NCBI RefSeq assembly: GCF_018614205.1
Contig: NZ_JAGGOS010000092.1
Span: forward strand, 1-51,304
Reading direction: 5' to 3'
DNA: 51,304 nucleotides
Origin: Streptomyces sp. ISL-36
Lineage (GTDB): Bacteria; Actinomycetota; Actinomycetes; Streptomycetales; Streptomycetaceae
This document shows positions 19,623 to 28,104 of this stretch, in pieces. Under the pieces are notes generated by a model that saw only the letters and a program-made list of their open reading frames with translations, was not told the DNA's origin and ran no database searches. The position numbers were made by a program, and so were the translations under genes. Each line of letters begins with the position of its first letter. The first letter of the stretch is position 1.

Positions 19623-20588
19623 ATGGTGCACATCGGCTACACAATGATGACCGAGCAGGCCGGCCCCCGTGATCTCGTCGGGCATGTGGTGGGAGCGGAG
19701 GAGGCGGGTTTCGACTTCTCGGTGATCTCGGACCACTCCTTCCCCTGGCTCGACGAGCAGGGGCACGCCCCCTACGCGTGGAGCGTCCTGGGAGCGGCCG
19801 CCCAGGCCACCTCCCGTATCCCCCTGATGACCTACGTCACCTGTCCCACCTTCCGCTACCACCCCGCGGTCATCGCCCAGAAGGCGGCGACGATGCAGCT
19901 CCTGTCCGGCGGCCGGTTCCGGCTCGGCCTGGGCTCGGGAGAGAACCTCAACGAGCACATCGTCGGAGTCGGCTGGCCCTCGGCCCGTGTCCGTCTGGAC
20001 ATGCTGGAGGAGGCCGTCGGCATCATCCGCGACCTGTTCGGCGGGGAGTACGTCACCCACCACGGCGAGTACTTCCAGGTGGACAAGGCCAAGCTGTGGG
20101 ACGTCCCCGACACCCCGCCGCCCATCGGCGTCGCGGTGTCGGGCCCCCGCTCCTGCGAGATCGCCGGACACCATGCCGACCTGGTGATCGCCACCGAGCC
20201 GAAGCAGGAGCTGCTGGACTCCTTCGACGAGCACGGAGGCGCGGGCAAGCCGCGGATCGGTCAGCTCCCGGTCTGCTACGACCCCGACCGGGACGCGGCG
20301 GTGAAACGCGCCCACGAGCAGTTCCGGTGGTCACTGGGCGGGTGGAAGGTCAACGCCGAACTCCCCTCGCCGGCCGCGTTCGACCAGGCCTGCGAGAACA
20401 TCCGCCCCGAGGACGTCGCGGAGGCCGTCCCCTGCGGCGACGACGTCTCCGCCTTCGTGGACGCCGTCCGCCCCTTCGCCGAGGCCGGGTTCACCGACGT
20501 CGCCCTGGTCCAGATCGGCGGAGCGCACCAAGAGCCCTTCCTCCAGTGGGCCCGCACCACCTTGCTGCCCGCCCTGCGGGAGCTGTGA
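19623..20588 (+). CDS. LLM-class F420-dependent oxidoreductase
   Basis: This is a 321-residue luciferase-like monooxygenase superfamily protein, resembling F420-dependent glucose-6-phosphate dehydrogenase relatives (TIGR03557-like). Motifs: MVHIGYTMMTEQ at the start, SVISDHSFPWLDEQGHAPYAWSVLGAAAQAT, and LLSGGRFRLGLGSGENLNEH, the flavin/F420-binding strand of this group. Its substrate is not predictable. The ATG at 19623 has AAGGGGCGGA upstream. It precedes the HAD gene by a few bases, suggesting a two-gene operon. Confidence 0.9.
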   Translation: MVHIGYTMMTEQAGPRDLVGHVVGAEEAGFDFSVISDHSFPWLDEQGHAPYAWSVLGAAAQATSRIPLMTYVTCPTFRYHPAVIAQKAATMQLLSGGRFRLGLGSGENLNEHIVGVGWPSARVRLDMLEEAVGIIRDLFGGEYVTHHGEYFQVDKAKLWDVPDTPPPIGVAVSGPRSCEIAGHHADLVIATEPKQELLDSFDEHGGAGKPRIGQLPVCYDPDRDAAVKRAHEQFRWSLGGWKVNAELPSPAAFDQACENIRPEDVAEAVPCGDDVSAFVDAVRPFAEAGFTDVALVQIGGAHQEPFLQWARTTLLPALREL

Positions 20589-20590
20589 GG

Positions 20591-21268
20591 GTGCCGGACA
20601 TGGACCGTGCCGCGCTGTTCGACGTCGACGGAACGCTCGCGGACACCAACCACCTCCACGTCGTGGCCTGGTGGGAGGCTCTGCGCCAGGCCGGGCACCG
20701 CGTGGACACGCACGCCATCCACCGGGCGATCGGCCTGCCCGGCGACCAGCTCCTGGAGCACCTGCTCGGCGACGAGCGCGACCGGGCCGGTGACGACCGG
20801 CTCTCCGCTGCCCACGGCACGCTCTACGGCACCTACTTCGAGCGTCTCCCCGCCTTCGGAGCGGCCGCGGACCTGCTGCGGGCGCTGGCGGGCGACGGCT
20901 GGAAGGTCGTCCTCGTCACCTCGGCCAAGGACCGCGAGCTCGAAGCCCTGCGCCGGGCCATCGACGCCGACGACGCGATCACCGCCTCGGCCACCTCCGA
21001 CGACGTCGAGGCGGGCAAACCCGCACCGGATCCCATCGAGCACGCTCTCTCCCTGGTCGGGGTGCCCGCCGACCGGGCCGTGTTCGTGGGCGACACCGTC
21101 TGGGACATGGAGGCCTCCGCCCGCGCCCACGTCGTCTCCGTGGCCCTGCTGTGCGGCGGCATCCCGCACGACGATCTGGCAAAGGCGGGCGCCACCGCCG
21201 TCTACGACGACCCGGCCGACCTCCTCGCGCACCTGAGCACCAGTCCCTTCGCGAACATCCCCGCATGA
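20591..21268 (+). CDS. HAD-superfamily hydrolase (phosphoglycolate phosphatase/beta-phosphoglucomutase-like)
   Basis: This is a 225-residue haloacid dehalogenase-type phosphatase. Motif I is LFDVDGTLADTNHLH with nucleophile Asp, motif II is VLVTSAKD, motif III is GKPAPDP, and motif IV is GDTVWDMEAS. A helical cap lies between motif I and II, as in phosphoglycolate phosphatase-like (C1 cap) members. It begins 2 bp after the stop of the F420 oxidoreductase. GTG 20591 (GGGAG upstream) and ATG 20600 (GAGGG upstream) are both plausible starts. Its substrate is unknown. Confidence 0.9.
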   Translation: MPDMDRAALFDVDGTLADTNHLHVVAWWEALRQAGHRVDTHAIHRAIGLPGDQLLEHLLGDERDRAGDDRLSAAHGTLYGTYFERLPAFGAAADLLRALAGDGWKVVLVTSAKDRELEALRRAIDADDAITASATSDDVEAGKPAPDPIEHALSLVGVPADRAVFVGDTVWDMEASARAHVVSVALLCGGIPHDDLAKAGATAVYDDPADLLAHLSTSPFANIPA

Positions 21269-21294
21269 GGGGACGGCTGGGTCCTGGCGCCTTG

Positions 21295-21314
21295 CGGCAG
21301 GGGGCGTCCTGCCG
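21295..21314. terminator. Short hairpin between convergent genes
   Basis: CGGCAGG and CCTGCCG form a 7-bp stem with a 6-nt loop in the 81-bp gap between the HAD gene and the convergent DUF4386 gene. It is a modest terminator candidate. Confidence 0.4.
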
Positions 21315-21349
21315 ATCTCCCAGGGCGCCGGCCTGCCGACGGGACACTC

Positions 21350-22054
21350 CTAGCCGGCTGCGGTGAGCGGGCGAGCGGGCTCGAAGCCGCGGGTCAGCAG
21401 CCGGACGGCGAGAGCCACCTCCCAGGCGAACACCGGGAGCGCGGCCGCGGTGCCCACGGCGGACACCTGCGGGTAGAGCCCGAACAGCACGGCGACCGCC
21501 GAGGCGCAGATGAGTGCGCCGCCCACCAGGCCCAGCAGCGTCAGGGGCCGGGGCACCAGCTGTGAACGGTGCATCGCGTACGCCAGTACCAGCGTGTTGG
21601 CGCCCAGGACCATGTTGGGGCCGAGCAGGAAGGTCCAGTCGTGCACTGCCGCCAAAGCGGTGGCGGCGGCTTGGAACGCGGCGGCGGTACCGGTGTCCGT
21701 GCCGCCGGCCAGCTCCTGGCGGAGGGTCACCACCGCCAGCAGGCTGACGATGCCGACGGCGATCACGGCCGCTTCGAGCAGCCGGCCGCACACGTAGCCG
21801 ATCGCCAGCGCCTCGTGCCGTGCTCTGAGGACCGGGAACAGCGCCACCCCGGTGCCCACCACGGCGAGGAGCAGCACCATCTCGCACAGCGCGCCCAGCA
21901 GCACGCGAGTGTCCGATCCGGTCCCGACGACGTACTGCGCGCCCTCGAGCGCGGGACGGTACAGCGCAAGGCCGGCGATCGCGGCGACCTCGGTCACCAG
22001 GAACAGCGCCCCCGTCACGGCCGCGCTCGTTCGTGATCTTCGTGCTGAGTCCAC
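21350..22054 (-). CDS. DUF4386-like integral membrane protein
   Basis: This is a 234-residue protein with about six hydrophobic segments. Motifs typical of the DUF4386 family are visible: RLLEAAVIAVGIVSLLAVVTLR and LLGPNMVLGANTLVLAYAMHRSQLVPR. The function of the family is unknown. GTG 22054 (MDSARRSRTS) is chosen because GGAGAGGGAGAG precedes it; the ATG at 22072 has no ribosome binding site and falls close to the operator. It is divergent from a TetR gene with two identical palindromes between them, so it is very likely the TetR target. Confidence 0.82.
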   Translation of the reverse strand: MDSARRSRTSAAVTGALFLVTEVAAIAGLALYRPALEGAQYVVGTGSDTRVLLGALCEMVLLLAVVGTGVALFPVLRARHEALAIGYVCGRLLEAAVIAVGIVSLLAVVTLRQELAGGTDTGTAAAFQAAATALAAVHDWTFLLGPNMVLGANTLVLAYAMHRSQLVPRPLTLLGLVGGALICASAVAVLFGLYPQVSAVGTAAALPVFAWEVALAVRLLTRGFEPARPLTAAG

Positions 22055-22079
22055 GGGACTCTCCCTCTCCATGCGCGTG

Positions 22080-22094
22080 GTGTACGGCGTACAC
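22080..22094. promoter_or_regulatory. TetR operator copy 1
   Basis: GTGTACGGCGTACAC is an inverted repeat with perfect 7-bp arms (GTGTACG/CGTACAC) around one central G. It lies 26 bp upstream of the DUF4386 GTG start and would block its promoter. Confidence 0.85.
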
Positions 22095-22117
22095 CACCGC
22101 GTCGAGGGACACCCTAG

Positions 22118-22132
22118 GTGTACGGCGTACAC
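22118..22132. promoter_or_regulatory. TetR operator copy 2
   Basis: This is an identical copy of GTGTACGGCGTACAC, 38 bp from the first (start to start) and 52 bp upstream of the TetR ATG. Two identical palindromes between divergent genes are the usual layout for TetR control of itself and its neighbour. Confidence 0.85.
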
Positions 22133-22183
22133 TCGGCAAGGGCCGACGAGTCCGACCGTCACGGGAGAAGGGCAGCAGGGGAG

Positions 22184-22927
22184 ATGGCCGAGAAAGGTGG
22201 GAGCGCCGACCGCGCGCCCCTGAGCAGGCAGCGGATCCTGCGCGCCGCCGTCGCGCTGGCCGACGCGTCCGGGGCCGAGGCGTTCAGCATGCGCAGGCTC
22301 GCCCAGGAGCTCGGCGTCGTCCCGATGGCCCTCTACAAGCACGTGGCCAACAAGGAGGAACTCCTCGACGGCATGGTGGACGTGATCGTCGGTGAGATCG
22401 GCCGGCCGGTCCCCGGAGCGGACTGGAAGAGCGCCGTGCGGCAGCAGATCCTCTCCGCCCGGCGCGTGCTTCTGCAGCACCGCTGGGCCGCGCGCGTGAT
22501 CGAGTCACGCACCGGCCCCACCCCTGCCGTACTGGCCTATCTCGACTCGGTGATCGGCACCTTTCGGGACGGCGGCCTCTCCGCGGATCTCACCCACCAC
22601 GTGATGCACGCGCTCGGCAGCCGTCTGCTGGGCTTCTCGCAGGAGCTGTTCGACACCAGCCGGCCCGCGGCCCCATCGGGCACGGAGGGCGAGGCGGCAC
22701 CGGGCCCCGCCGCGGCCTACCCACGCGTCGCGGAGATCGCCGCGGCGGCCGCCCACGACCCGGACTCGACCGTCGGCGGCGGCTGCGACGACCAGTTCGA
22801 GTTCGAGTTCGCGCTGGACCTGCTCCTGGACGGCATCGAACGCCTCCACCACCGAGGCTGGTCCTCCACCGACACCGGCACAGGCACCGACACCGGCACA
22901 GGCACCGGCGCATCCTCCGCCCGGTAG
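22184..22927 (+). CDS. TetR family transcriptional regulator
   Basis: This is a 247-residue repressor. The N-terminal DNA-binding domain reads SRQRILRAAVALADASGAEAFSMRRLAQELGVVPMALYKHVANKEEL, followed by a TetR_C-type ligand domain (VLAYLDSVIGTFRDGGLSADLTHHVMHALGSRLLGF). The last 20 residues are a simple DTGTGT repeat, encoded by CACCGGCACAGG-type DNA repeats, and are probably not functional. ATG 22184 is preferred to the GTG at 22118, which lies within the operator. It is divergent from the DUF4386 gene it likely controls. Confidence 0.92.
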   Translation: MAEKGGSADRAPLSRQRILRAAVALADASGAEAFSMRRLAQELGVVPMALYKHVANKEELLDGMVDVIVGEIGRPVPGADWKSAVRQQILSARRVLLQHRWAARVIESRTGPTPAVLAYLDSVIGTFRDGGLSADLTHHVMHALGSRLLGFSQELFDTSRPAAPSGTEGEAAPGPAAAYPRVAEIAAAAAHDPDSTVGGGCDDQFEFEFALDLLLDGIERLHHRGWSSTDTGTGTDTGTGTGASSAR

Positions 22928-23120
22928 GGCGCGACCCCGTTCGCGAACGGCGCCACCCCGTCAGGCGCCGAGCTGCTCGCTCGCCATCCGGATACGGCCG
23001 TGGCCCTGGAGAAGCTCCTGGCCGGCGCGTGAAGCCGGCGTCGCAGGGCCGTGCGGGTGCGCGTCTTGCGACCGCGGGCCGGGGCAGCCGCGTGGCGGGC
23101 GGCCCCGGCCCGGGCCGCCG

Positions 23121-24362
23121 TCAGCGGCGCTCGGGCAGATCCGCCTCGGCCGGCGCTGCCGAGAACGCACGTGCCGTGGACGGCTTCTTCCCGCAGAACG
23201 CGGCCTCCAGCGTTCCGCCGAGGGCCGTGTTCGCCGCACCCCGGTTCGAGGTGTTCGCCATCGCGGAGAGACCGCGCCGGCCGTCACGGGTCGAGAAGGC
23301 GTACGTGTAGAAGCCCTGCACGGTGCCGGTGTGCCCGTACACCTGGACGCCGCAGGACAGGTCGTAGCGGCGCAGGCCGAGCCCGTAGAACCGGGTGTTC
23401 GTGGCGTCGGTCGGCGTGACCGTGGTCATGGCGTCCATCATGCGCGGCGACAGCAGCTCGCCCCGCATGAGCGCGGTGGTGAAGGTGTTCAGATCCGCCA
23501 GGTCGGAGATGACCGCCCCGGCCGACTGCGCCCAGGAGACGGTCTGTTCCGTGGAGTCGACGAGCGGCGCGCCCTCCTCGTCCGGATGCAGATAGCCGCG
23601 GACCCGCATCCCCTTGATCCGGGTGTCGGGGTGCACGTACGAGGTGTTCCGCAGCCGCAGCGGCGCGATCACCCGCCGCTCGTACGCGTCGGCGACCGGA
23701 CGGCCGGTGATCTGCTCGATGAGCATGCCGACCACCACGAAGTTGGCGTTCGAGTACTTGTACGCCACACCGGGCTCGGTGGTGCGCGGTTCGCTCAGCG
23801 AGAGGTTCACCAGCTCCTGGTAGCTGAACACACGGTTCCGCACCGCCTCGAAGCCGGGCACGGTCTGGGCGAACATCGCGTCGGTGTAGTCCGCCAGACC
23901 GCTGCGGTGGGTGAGGAGATGACGCACCGTGATTCTGTCGTCGGGCAGCAGCCCCGGCAGATAGCGGTTCACCGGAGCGTCGAGCTCCAGTCGGCCCTCG
24001 TCCACCAACTGGAGCAGCACCACCGTGGAGAAGGTCTTGCTGACGCTGCCGATCCGGAACCGGGCCCGGCTGTCCATGGCCGCGCCGGAGACGCGGTCGC
24101 GGACGCCCTCGGTCCGCGTCCGGGCACCCCAGGGTCCGACGTATCGGGCCATCGCCCCCGGGGCGCCCTGGGCCATGGCGGCGTTCAGGGCCCCGACCAC
24201 GCCTTCCATGTCGGGAGCGGGCACGGCCGGAACGGCGGGCGAGGCAGGGACGGCGGGAACGGACGGGGCGGCCGTCGCGGCGGTGGCGGGGGTGACGCCT
24301 CCGGCGAGGGCGGCGATCAGAGGGGCACTCACGACCAGGCGTCGACGCGGTGAAAGGGGCAC
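23121..24362 (-). CDS. Secreted serine hydrolase, D-Ala-D-Ala carboxypeptidase/beta-lactamase family
   Basis: This is a 413-residue protein of the penicillin-binding-protein fold. A signal region (MPLSPRRRLVVSAPLIAALAGGVTPATAATA) is followed by an Ala/Pro/Val repeat linker (APSVPAVPASPAVPAVPAP). The catalytic motifs are GSVSKTF (SxxK), YKYSNANF (YxN) and YGHTGTVQGF (HTG), the set of Streptomyces R61 DD-peptidase. It may trim or cleave peptidoglycan peptides outside the cell, or act as an esterase. GTG 24362 is chosen for the GAGGAG ribosome binding site 5 nt upstream. Confidence 0.9.
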   Translation of the reverse strand: MPLSPRRRLVVSAPLIAALAGGVTPATAATAAPSVPAVPASPAVPAVPAPDMEGVVGALNAAMAQGAPGAMARYVGPWGARTRTEGVRDRVSGAAMDSRARFRIGSVSKTFSTVVLLQLVDEGRLELDAPVNRYLPGLLPDDRITVRHLLTHRSGLADYTDAMFAQTVPGFEAVRNRVFSYQELVNLSLSEPRTTEPGVAYKYSNANFVVVGMLIEQITGRPVADAYERRVIAPLRLRNTSYVHPDTRIKGMRVRGYLHPDEEGAPLVDSTEQTVSWAQSAGAVISDLADLNTFTTALMRGELLSPRMMDAMTTVTPTDATNTRFYGLGLRRYDLSCGVQVYGHTGTVQGFYTYAFSTRDGRRGLSAMANTSNRGAANTALGGTLEAAFCGKKPSTARAFSAAPAEADLPERR

Positions 24363-24674
24363 GTTCTCCTCGAATCTGTCTCGACACGATGCGGTACGGC
24401 GCACGCGCGCTGCGGTGAGCCGCGAAGAGTCCGGGAGCCTCGGCCACTGTGCGCCGTCTCCCGATCCATCGATCAGGAGGGCCAACGCGGTGGATCGGTT
24501 CCTGTCACGGGGGCCCGAATTCCATTGCTGCGCGCGGGTGGAGGAGAGGCGGTAACCGAATCGGCCCCCGCCAGTTGATCTTGTCGTCGCCGGATGCCGT
24601 CGACGCGTTTCGCCAGCCACCGACCCCCCAGTCCGCCGACCGTCGGCGTGCGGGGCATCGATGAAGGACTCTGT
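24363..24674. promoter_or_regulatory. Divergent intergenic region, serine hydrolase and EF-hand genes
   Basis: These 312 bp hold no supported gene. The region must contain promoters for both flanking genes. I could not identify hexamers or an operator with confidence. No obvious palindrome longer than 6 bp was seen. Confidence 0.4.
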
Positions 24675-25187
24675 ATGGACAGTCAGATCGCCAAGGCCCA
24701 TATCTTCGCCATGCTCGACGTCGATGGTGACGGTGCCATCTCCCGGGAGGAGTACCTCACCCGCCCCGACCGCGCCGCGGCCGCGTCCGGACGGGGGAGC
24801 GACGACCCTCTCGTCGCCGTCGCACGATCGGCCCACGAGCGGGTCTACGCCTCGATGGACGCGAACGGCGACGGGCGGGTGACCTTCGAGGAGTACGCGG
24901 CCTGGGCGGGCGCCGAGTCGTTCGAGAAGGTCTGCAGGCCCGCGCTCGGATCCCTGTTCGACCTCGCGGACACCGATGCGGACGGCTCCCTCGACCGGGG
25001 CGAGTTCACCCGGCTGCGCGAGGCGCTCGGCAACCCCGCCGACAACGCCGGCGCCGCGTTCGACGCGCTGGACGCCGACGGCGACGGGCGCGTCGACCGG
25101 GACGCGTACCTGGCATCGATCCGCGCCTATGTCACCGAGGGCGCCTCCGGCATGGCCGAAGCGCTGCACACGGCGAACAGCCGCTGA
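24675..25187 (+). CDS. EF-hand calcium-binding protein (calerythrin-like)
   Basis: This is a 170-residue cytoplasmic protein with four EF-hand loops: DVDGDGAISREE, DANGDGRVTFEE, DTDADGSLDRGE and DADGDGRVDRDA. The first three have acidic residues at all usual ligand positions including Glu12. Loop four ends in Ala at position 12, so its calcium affinity should be reduced. The layout matches calerythrin-like calcium sensors/buffers of actinomycetes. ATG 24675 has GAAGGA just upstream. Its partners are unknown. Confidence 0.93.
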   Translation: MDSQIAKAHIFAMLDVDGDGAISREEYLTRPDRAAAASGRGSDDPLVAVARSAHERVYASMDANGDGRVTFEEYAAWAGAESFEKVCRPALGSLFDLADTDADGSLDRGEFTRLREALGNPADNAGAAFDALDADGDGRVDRDAYLASIRAYVTEGASGMAEALHTANSR

Positions 25188-25218
25188 CCCAGGGCCGCCG
25201 GGTCGATGATCCCCCGGG

Positions 25219-25290
25219 GCACGTACGCGGAAGGCTTGCTCCCCCCGCACGTGCGCGGAAGGCTTGCTCCCCCCCGCACGTGCGCGACGG
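25219..25290. repeat. Short tandem 28-29 bp repeat
   Basis: The unit begins GCACGTRCGCGGAAGGCTTG and ends with a C-run. Two full copies start at 25219 and 25247, and a partial third at 25276. No spacers separate them, so it is not a CRISPR array. It lies 32 bp after the EF-hand gene stop. Confidence 0.8.
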
Positions 25291-25442
25291 CGGTCCGGTG
25301 GAGTGAAGGTCCGTGCCGCGCGACCGGGCCGACCGGTTGACCCGGTGTGCGTACCGCTTGCAACCTTCCGATACTGACCGCCCCCATCGCCGCATCGGCC
25401 ACCGGACCGATCGACCAGCGCGCGGATTGCGCGCCCTGCGGC

Positions 25443-25784
25443 ATGAGCGTCCGCTCCTGCAGCGTCCTCGACGAGCAGACCGTGCGCGTCGAGCTCCACG
25501 GAGAGGTCGACCACTACAGCGCAGGGCCGCTGCGGGTGCTGCTGGCCGCCGCGTCCACCGGCGGCCACCGGTGCCTCGTCCTCGACACCTCGCGTGTCAC
25601 GTTCGCCGACTCCGCCCTGCTGCGGATCCTGACGGACTGGACCGGGCACGGGTGGCGGCTGCGTCTGACCGGCATCACCCCGGCGATGGAGCGGCTCCGG
25701 GCAGCCGCCTGGGGTGCATCCACGCCCACCGCGCGCCGACGCGCCCGTCCACGAAGGGAGGCCGTCGGGGAGGAGCGGGGCTGA
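25443..25784 (+). CDS. STAS-domain protein (anti-sigma factor antagonist-like)
   Basis: This is a 113-residue STAS domain. The fold is recognisable from VRVELHGEVDHYSAGPLRVLL, CLVLDTSRVTFADSALLRIL and the C-terminal LTGITPAMERLRAAA. The residue phosphorylated in SpoIIAA-like antagonists is the Ser in DSALL (usually DSSGL), so one Ser is retained. Antagonists of this type release sigma factors by binding anti-sigma factors. A longer start at GTG 25347 is possible and adds a Cys-containing tail. Neither start has a good ribosome binding site, so the start is uncertain. Confidence 0.75.
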   Translation: MSVRSCSVLDEQTVRVELHGEVDHYSAGPLRVLLAAASTGGHRCLVLDTSRVTFADSALLRILTDWTGHGWRLRLTGITPAMERLRAAAWGASTPTARRRARPRREAVGEERG

Positions 25785-25843
25785 CCGGCCGACGAGCCGA
25801 AGGCCCGACGGGCTGACGACCCTCCCGCGCCCGACCCGTGAAC

Positions 25844-25878
25844 CCGTGGGGCCGCACCGCGACGGTGCGGCCCCACGG
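25844..25878. terminator. Strong hairpin terminator
   Basis: A 15-bp perfect stem (CCGTGGGGCCGCACC / GGTGCGGCCCCACGG) with a 5-nt loop lies 60 bp after the STAS gene stop. Confidence 0.85.
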
Positions 25879-25993
25879 TCGGGTACGAGACGCTCCCCGG
25901 CGCGTTGATCACGACGACGGGCTCTGGCAGAGTCCTCGGCGCTGTCCTGGAACCAGGGCGGGGGGAGCGGGCACCTCACCAGCCCGGTAGCAG

Positions 25994-28090
25994 GTGATGA
26001 TGAGAAGAAGCGCGGCCTCCTGGCTGCACATGGTGGCGGCGGTGCTGGCGACAGTGCTGACGACGGCGGTCCTGCTCGGGGCGCAGGCGATACCCGCGGC
26101 GGCCCTGACGACGACGCCGGGTGATCCTGCGGGCAACGGCTACACCCGCGAATCCGTCCGGGCCATGACCTGGAACATCTGCGGCGAGGCCGGCGGCACA
26201 CTGCCGTCGAGCGGGGGGTTCTGCCCCTTCCGCAACGACCCGAAGGCCAAGGCCAAGGCCATCGGGGACGTGGTCCGGGCCCGGAACCTGAACGCGATCA
26301 TGCTTCAGGAGGTGTGCTCGGGACCTCGCCGGACCGAGGTCCCCGACACCGGGGCGCCCAGCCAGCTGGACGAGATCGCCGCCCAACTCGGCAAGGACAC
26401 GTGGAGCTTCCGCTGGGCGGAGGTCTGGCGGCCGGCCGGCACCTCGTACTGCCGGGGTGGCCTCACCGGGACGCTCAGCGTCGCTATCGGCGTCAAGGGG
26501 CGCATCACCTGGTCGGACTCCGAGGTCCTGCCCGTCCCGCTGGGTACCCAGCAGAACCGTGGACAGGTGCTCTGCGCCGAGGCCGCCGGCTGGGAGAACC
26601 ACCTCTGCGCCACCCATGTGTCCAACTTCGGTCAGGACGTCGAGCTGGGCCAGATGTCGCAGGACCGGGCGGACCAGCTCTACGAGGACCAGATCGAGAC
26701 CATCCGCGCCATGGCGGCGAAGTTCCCCTCCGTGGTCCTCGGCGGTGACTTCAACACCCGGCTGCGCGACCGGCTCCAGCCGCTCTACGACACCATGGCG
26801 GAGTGCGACCAGCGGTCGTACCTCCCGGGCGACGCGAGCAACGAGGTCACCAAGTACACGCCGGCCGTGGCCAGCAAGGACGCCAACGAGGCGATCACCG
26901 ATCCGTCCTACGAGACCTCGAAGATCGACTACCTCTTCTCCACCTCCGGCTTCAGCGGCTGCGACTCGTGGACGCAGATGGCCGACCAGGCGGACTACAC
27001 GCTCCAGGCTCAGCCCGACTGTCACAAGAACGCCACGCCCATCGTCTGCACACCGACCGGAACCTCCGACCACACGCCGCTCTACGGTCACACCAGAGGC
27101 GCGCCGACGCTCTCCTGGAAGCTCGACGGATCCCCCGCGGGCACCTCGGGCGGCTCCGGCGGTCACTCGGGCACCCTCACCGCAGGTGCCTCCTGGACCA
27201 CGGACCACGGCGGCGCCGTCGCCCTGAACGGCTCGACCGGCACGGTCACCGCGGCCGGCCCCGTGGTCGACACCACCCGCAGCTTCACCGTCTCCGCCTG
27301 GGCCAAGGTCGAGCCCGGCGCCGGTACCTCGGTCGTCCTCTCCCAGGACGGCTCAGTGATCAGCGGCATGATGCTCTGGTACAACCAGCCGGACAACACC
27401 TGGCGCTTCGGCCTGCCGAAGTCGGACAGCGGCGGCTGGAGCGTCGACCAGGCGATCTCCCGTACGCAGGCCAAGCCCGGGGTGTGGACCAGGCTCACCG
27501 CCGTCCATGACGCCGCGTCCGGCGTCGTCACCCTCTACGTCGACGGCGTCGAGGCCGGCACCACCACCCACCCGACCCGGTGGGCCGCCGACGGCCCGTT
27601 CGTCGTCGGCCGGGACAAGGTGAACGGCGCCGGCAACGCTTACTTCCACGGTGCCGTCCAGCGCGTCGAGGTCTACGACCACCCGATGACCGCCACCGAG
27701 GCCGCCTCGCACGCGGGCAGGCTGACCGCGCCGACCGGCAGGCAGGCCCAGCCGTCCCCGGACGCCCCGGGCTGCCACCAGGCCGGCGGCTACGGCACGG
27801 TGCACAGCCTGACGCCGACGTTGACCGCCAGGGTCACGCACCCGGACCCGTCCAAAGAGGTCTGGGCCGAGTTCTCGGTGTGGGACAACACCGACCCGAG
27901 CCTGCCCCAGCCTCTGCGTATGAGCGGCCCCGGTTCCGCGAGCGCCAAGGTGCGCGGCGACGGCACCGTCTCGGTCACCGTCCCCGGTCTCGTCGAGGGC
28001 CACAGCTACGGCTGGTGGGTGCGGACTGTCGACGGCGCCACGGCCTCGCCCACCGCCGCGGTCTGCCACTTCCGCGCGACCGCGGGCTGA
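25994..28090 (+). CDS. Secreted endonuclease/exonuclease/phosphatase-family protein with LamG domain
   Basis: This is a 698-residue secreted protein. The signal peptide ends near IPAAALT (about residue 40). An endonuclease/exonuclease/phosphatase domain spans about 55-365: RAMTWNIC (metal-binding Asn), NAIMLQEVC (catalytic Glu), ATHVSN, LGGDFNTR (catalytic Asp/Asn) and TSDHTPLYG (catalytic Asp-His). A LamG/concanavalin-like lectin domain spans about 375-570 (RSFTVSAWAKVEPG ... YFHGAVQRVEVYDHPMTATEA). A C-terminal beta-sandwich follows. It could be an extracellular nuclease or phosphodiesterase; the fold does not decide between nucleic acid and lipid phosphate. Start codons at 25994, 25997 and 26000 are adjacent alternatives. 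Confidence 0.88.
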   Translation: MMMRRSAASWLHMVAAVLATVLTTAVLLGAQAIPAAALTTTPGDPAGNGYTRESVRAMTWNICGEAGGTLPSSGGFCPFRNDPKAKAKAIGDVVRARNLNAIMLQEVCSGPRRTEVPDTGAPSQLDEIAAQLGKDTWSFRWAEVWRPAGTSYCRGGLTGTLSVAIGVKGRITWSDSEVLPVPLGTQQNRGQVLCAEAAGWENHLCATHVSNFGQDVELGQMSQDRADQLYEDQIETIRAMAAKFPSVVLGGDFNTRLRDRLQPLYDTMAECDQRSYLPGDASNEVTKYTPAVASKDANEAITDPSYETSKIDYLFSTSGFSGCDSWTQMADQADYTLQAQPDCHKNATPIVCTPTGTSDHTPLYGHTRGAPTLSWKLDGSPAGTSGGSGGHSGTLTAGASWTTDHGGAVALNGSTGTVTAAGPVVDTTRSFTVSAWAKVEPGAGTSVVLSQDGSVISGMMLWYNQPDNTWRFGLPKSDSGGWSVDQAISRTQAKPGVWTRLTAVHDAASGVVTLYVDGVEAGTTTHPTRWAADGPFVVGRDKVNGAGNAYFHGAVQRVEVYDHPMTATEAASHAGRLTAPTGRQAQPSPDAPGCHQAGGYGTVHSLTPTLTARVTHPDPSKEVWAEFSVWDNTDPSLPQPLRMSGPGSASAKVRGDGTVSVTVPGLVEGHSYGWWVRTVDGATASPTAAVCHFRATAG

Positions 28091-28104
28091 CCGACCGCCG
28101 AAGA

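Noticed and set aside
22928..23120. A small gene between the TetR and serine hydrolase genes
   Set aside because: No open frame there has a ribosome binding site or domain; the readings are Arg/Pro-rich shadows.
25219..25290. A possible CRISPR array
   Set aside because: Repeat units are direct neighbours without spacers, there are only two full copies, and no cas genes were seen.
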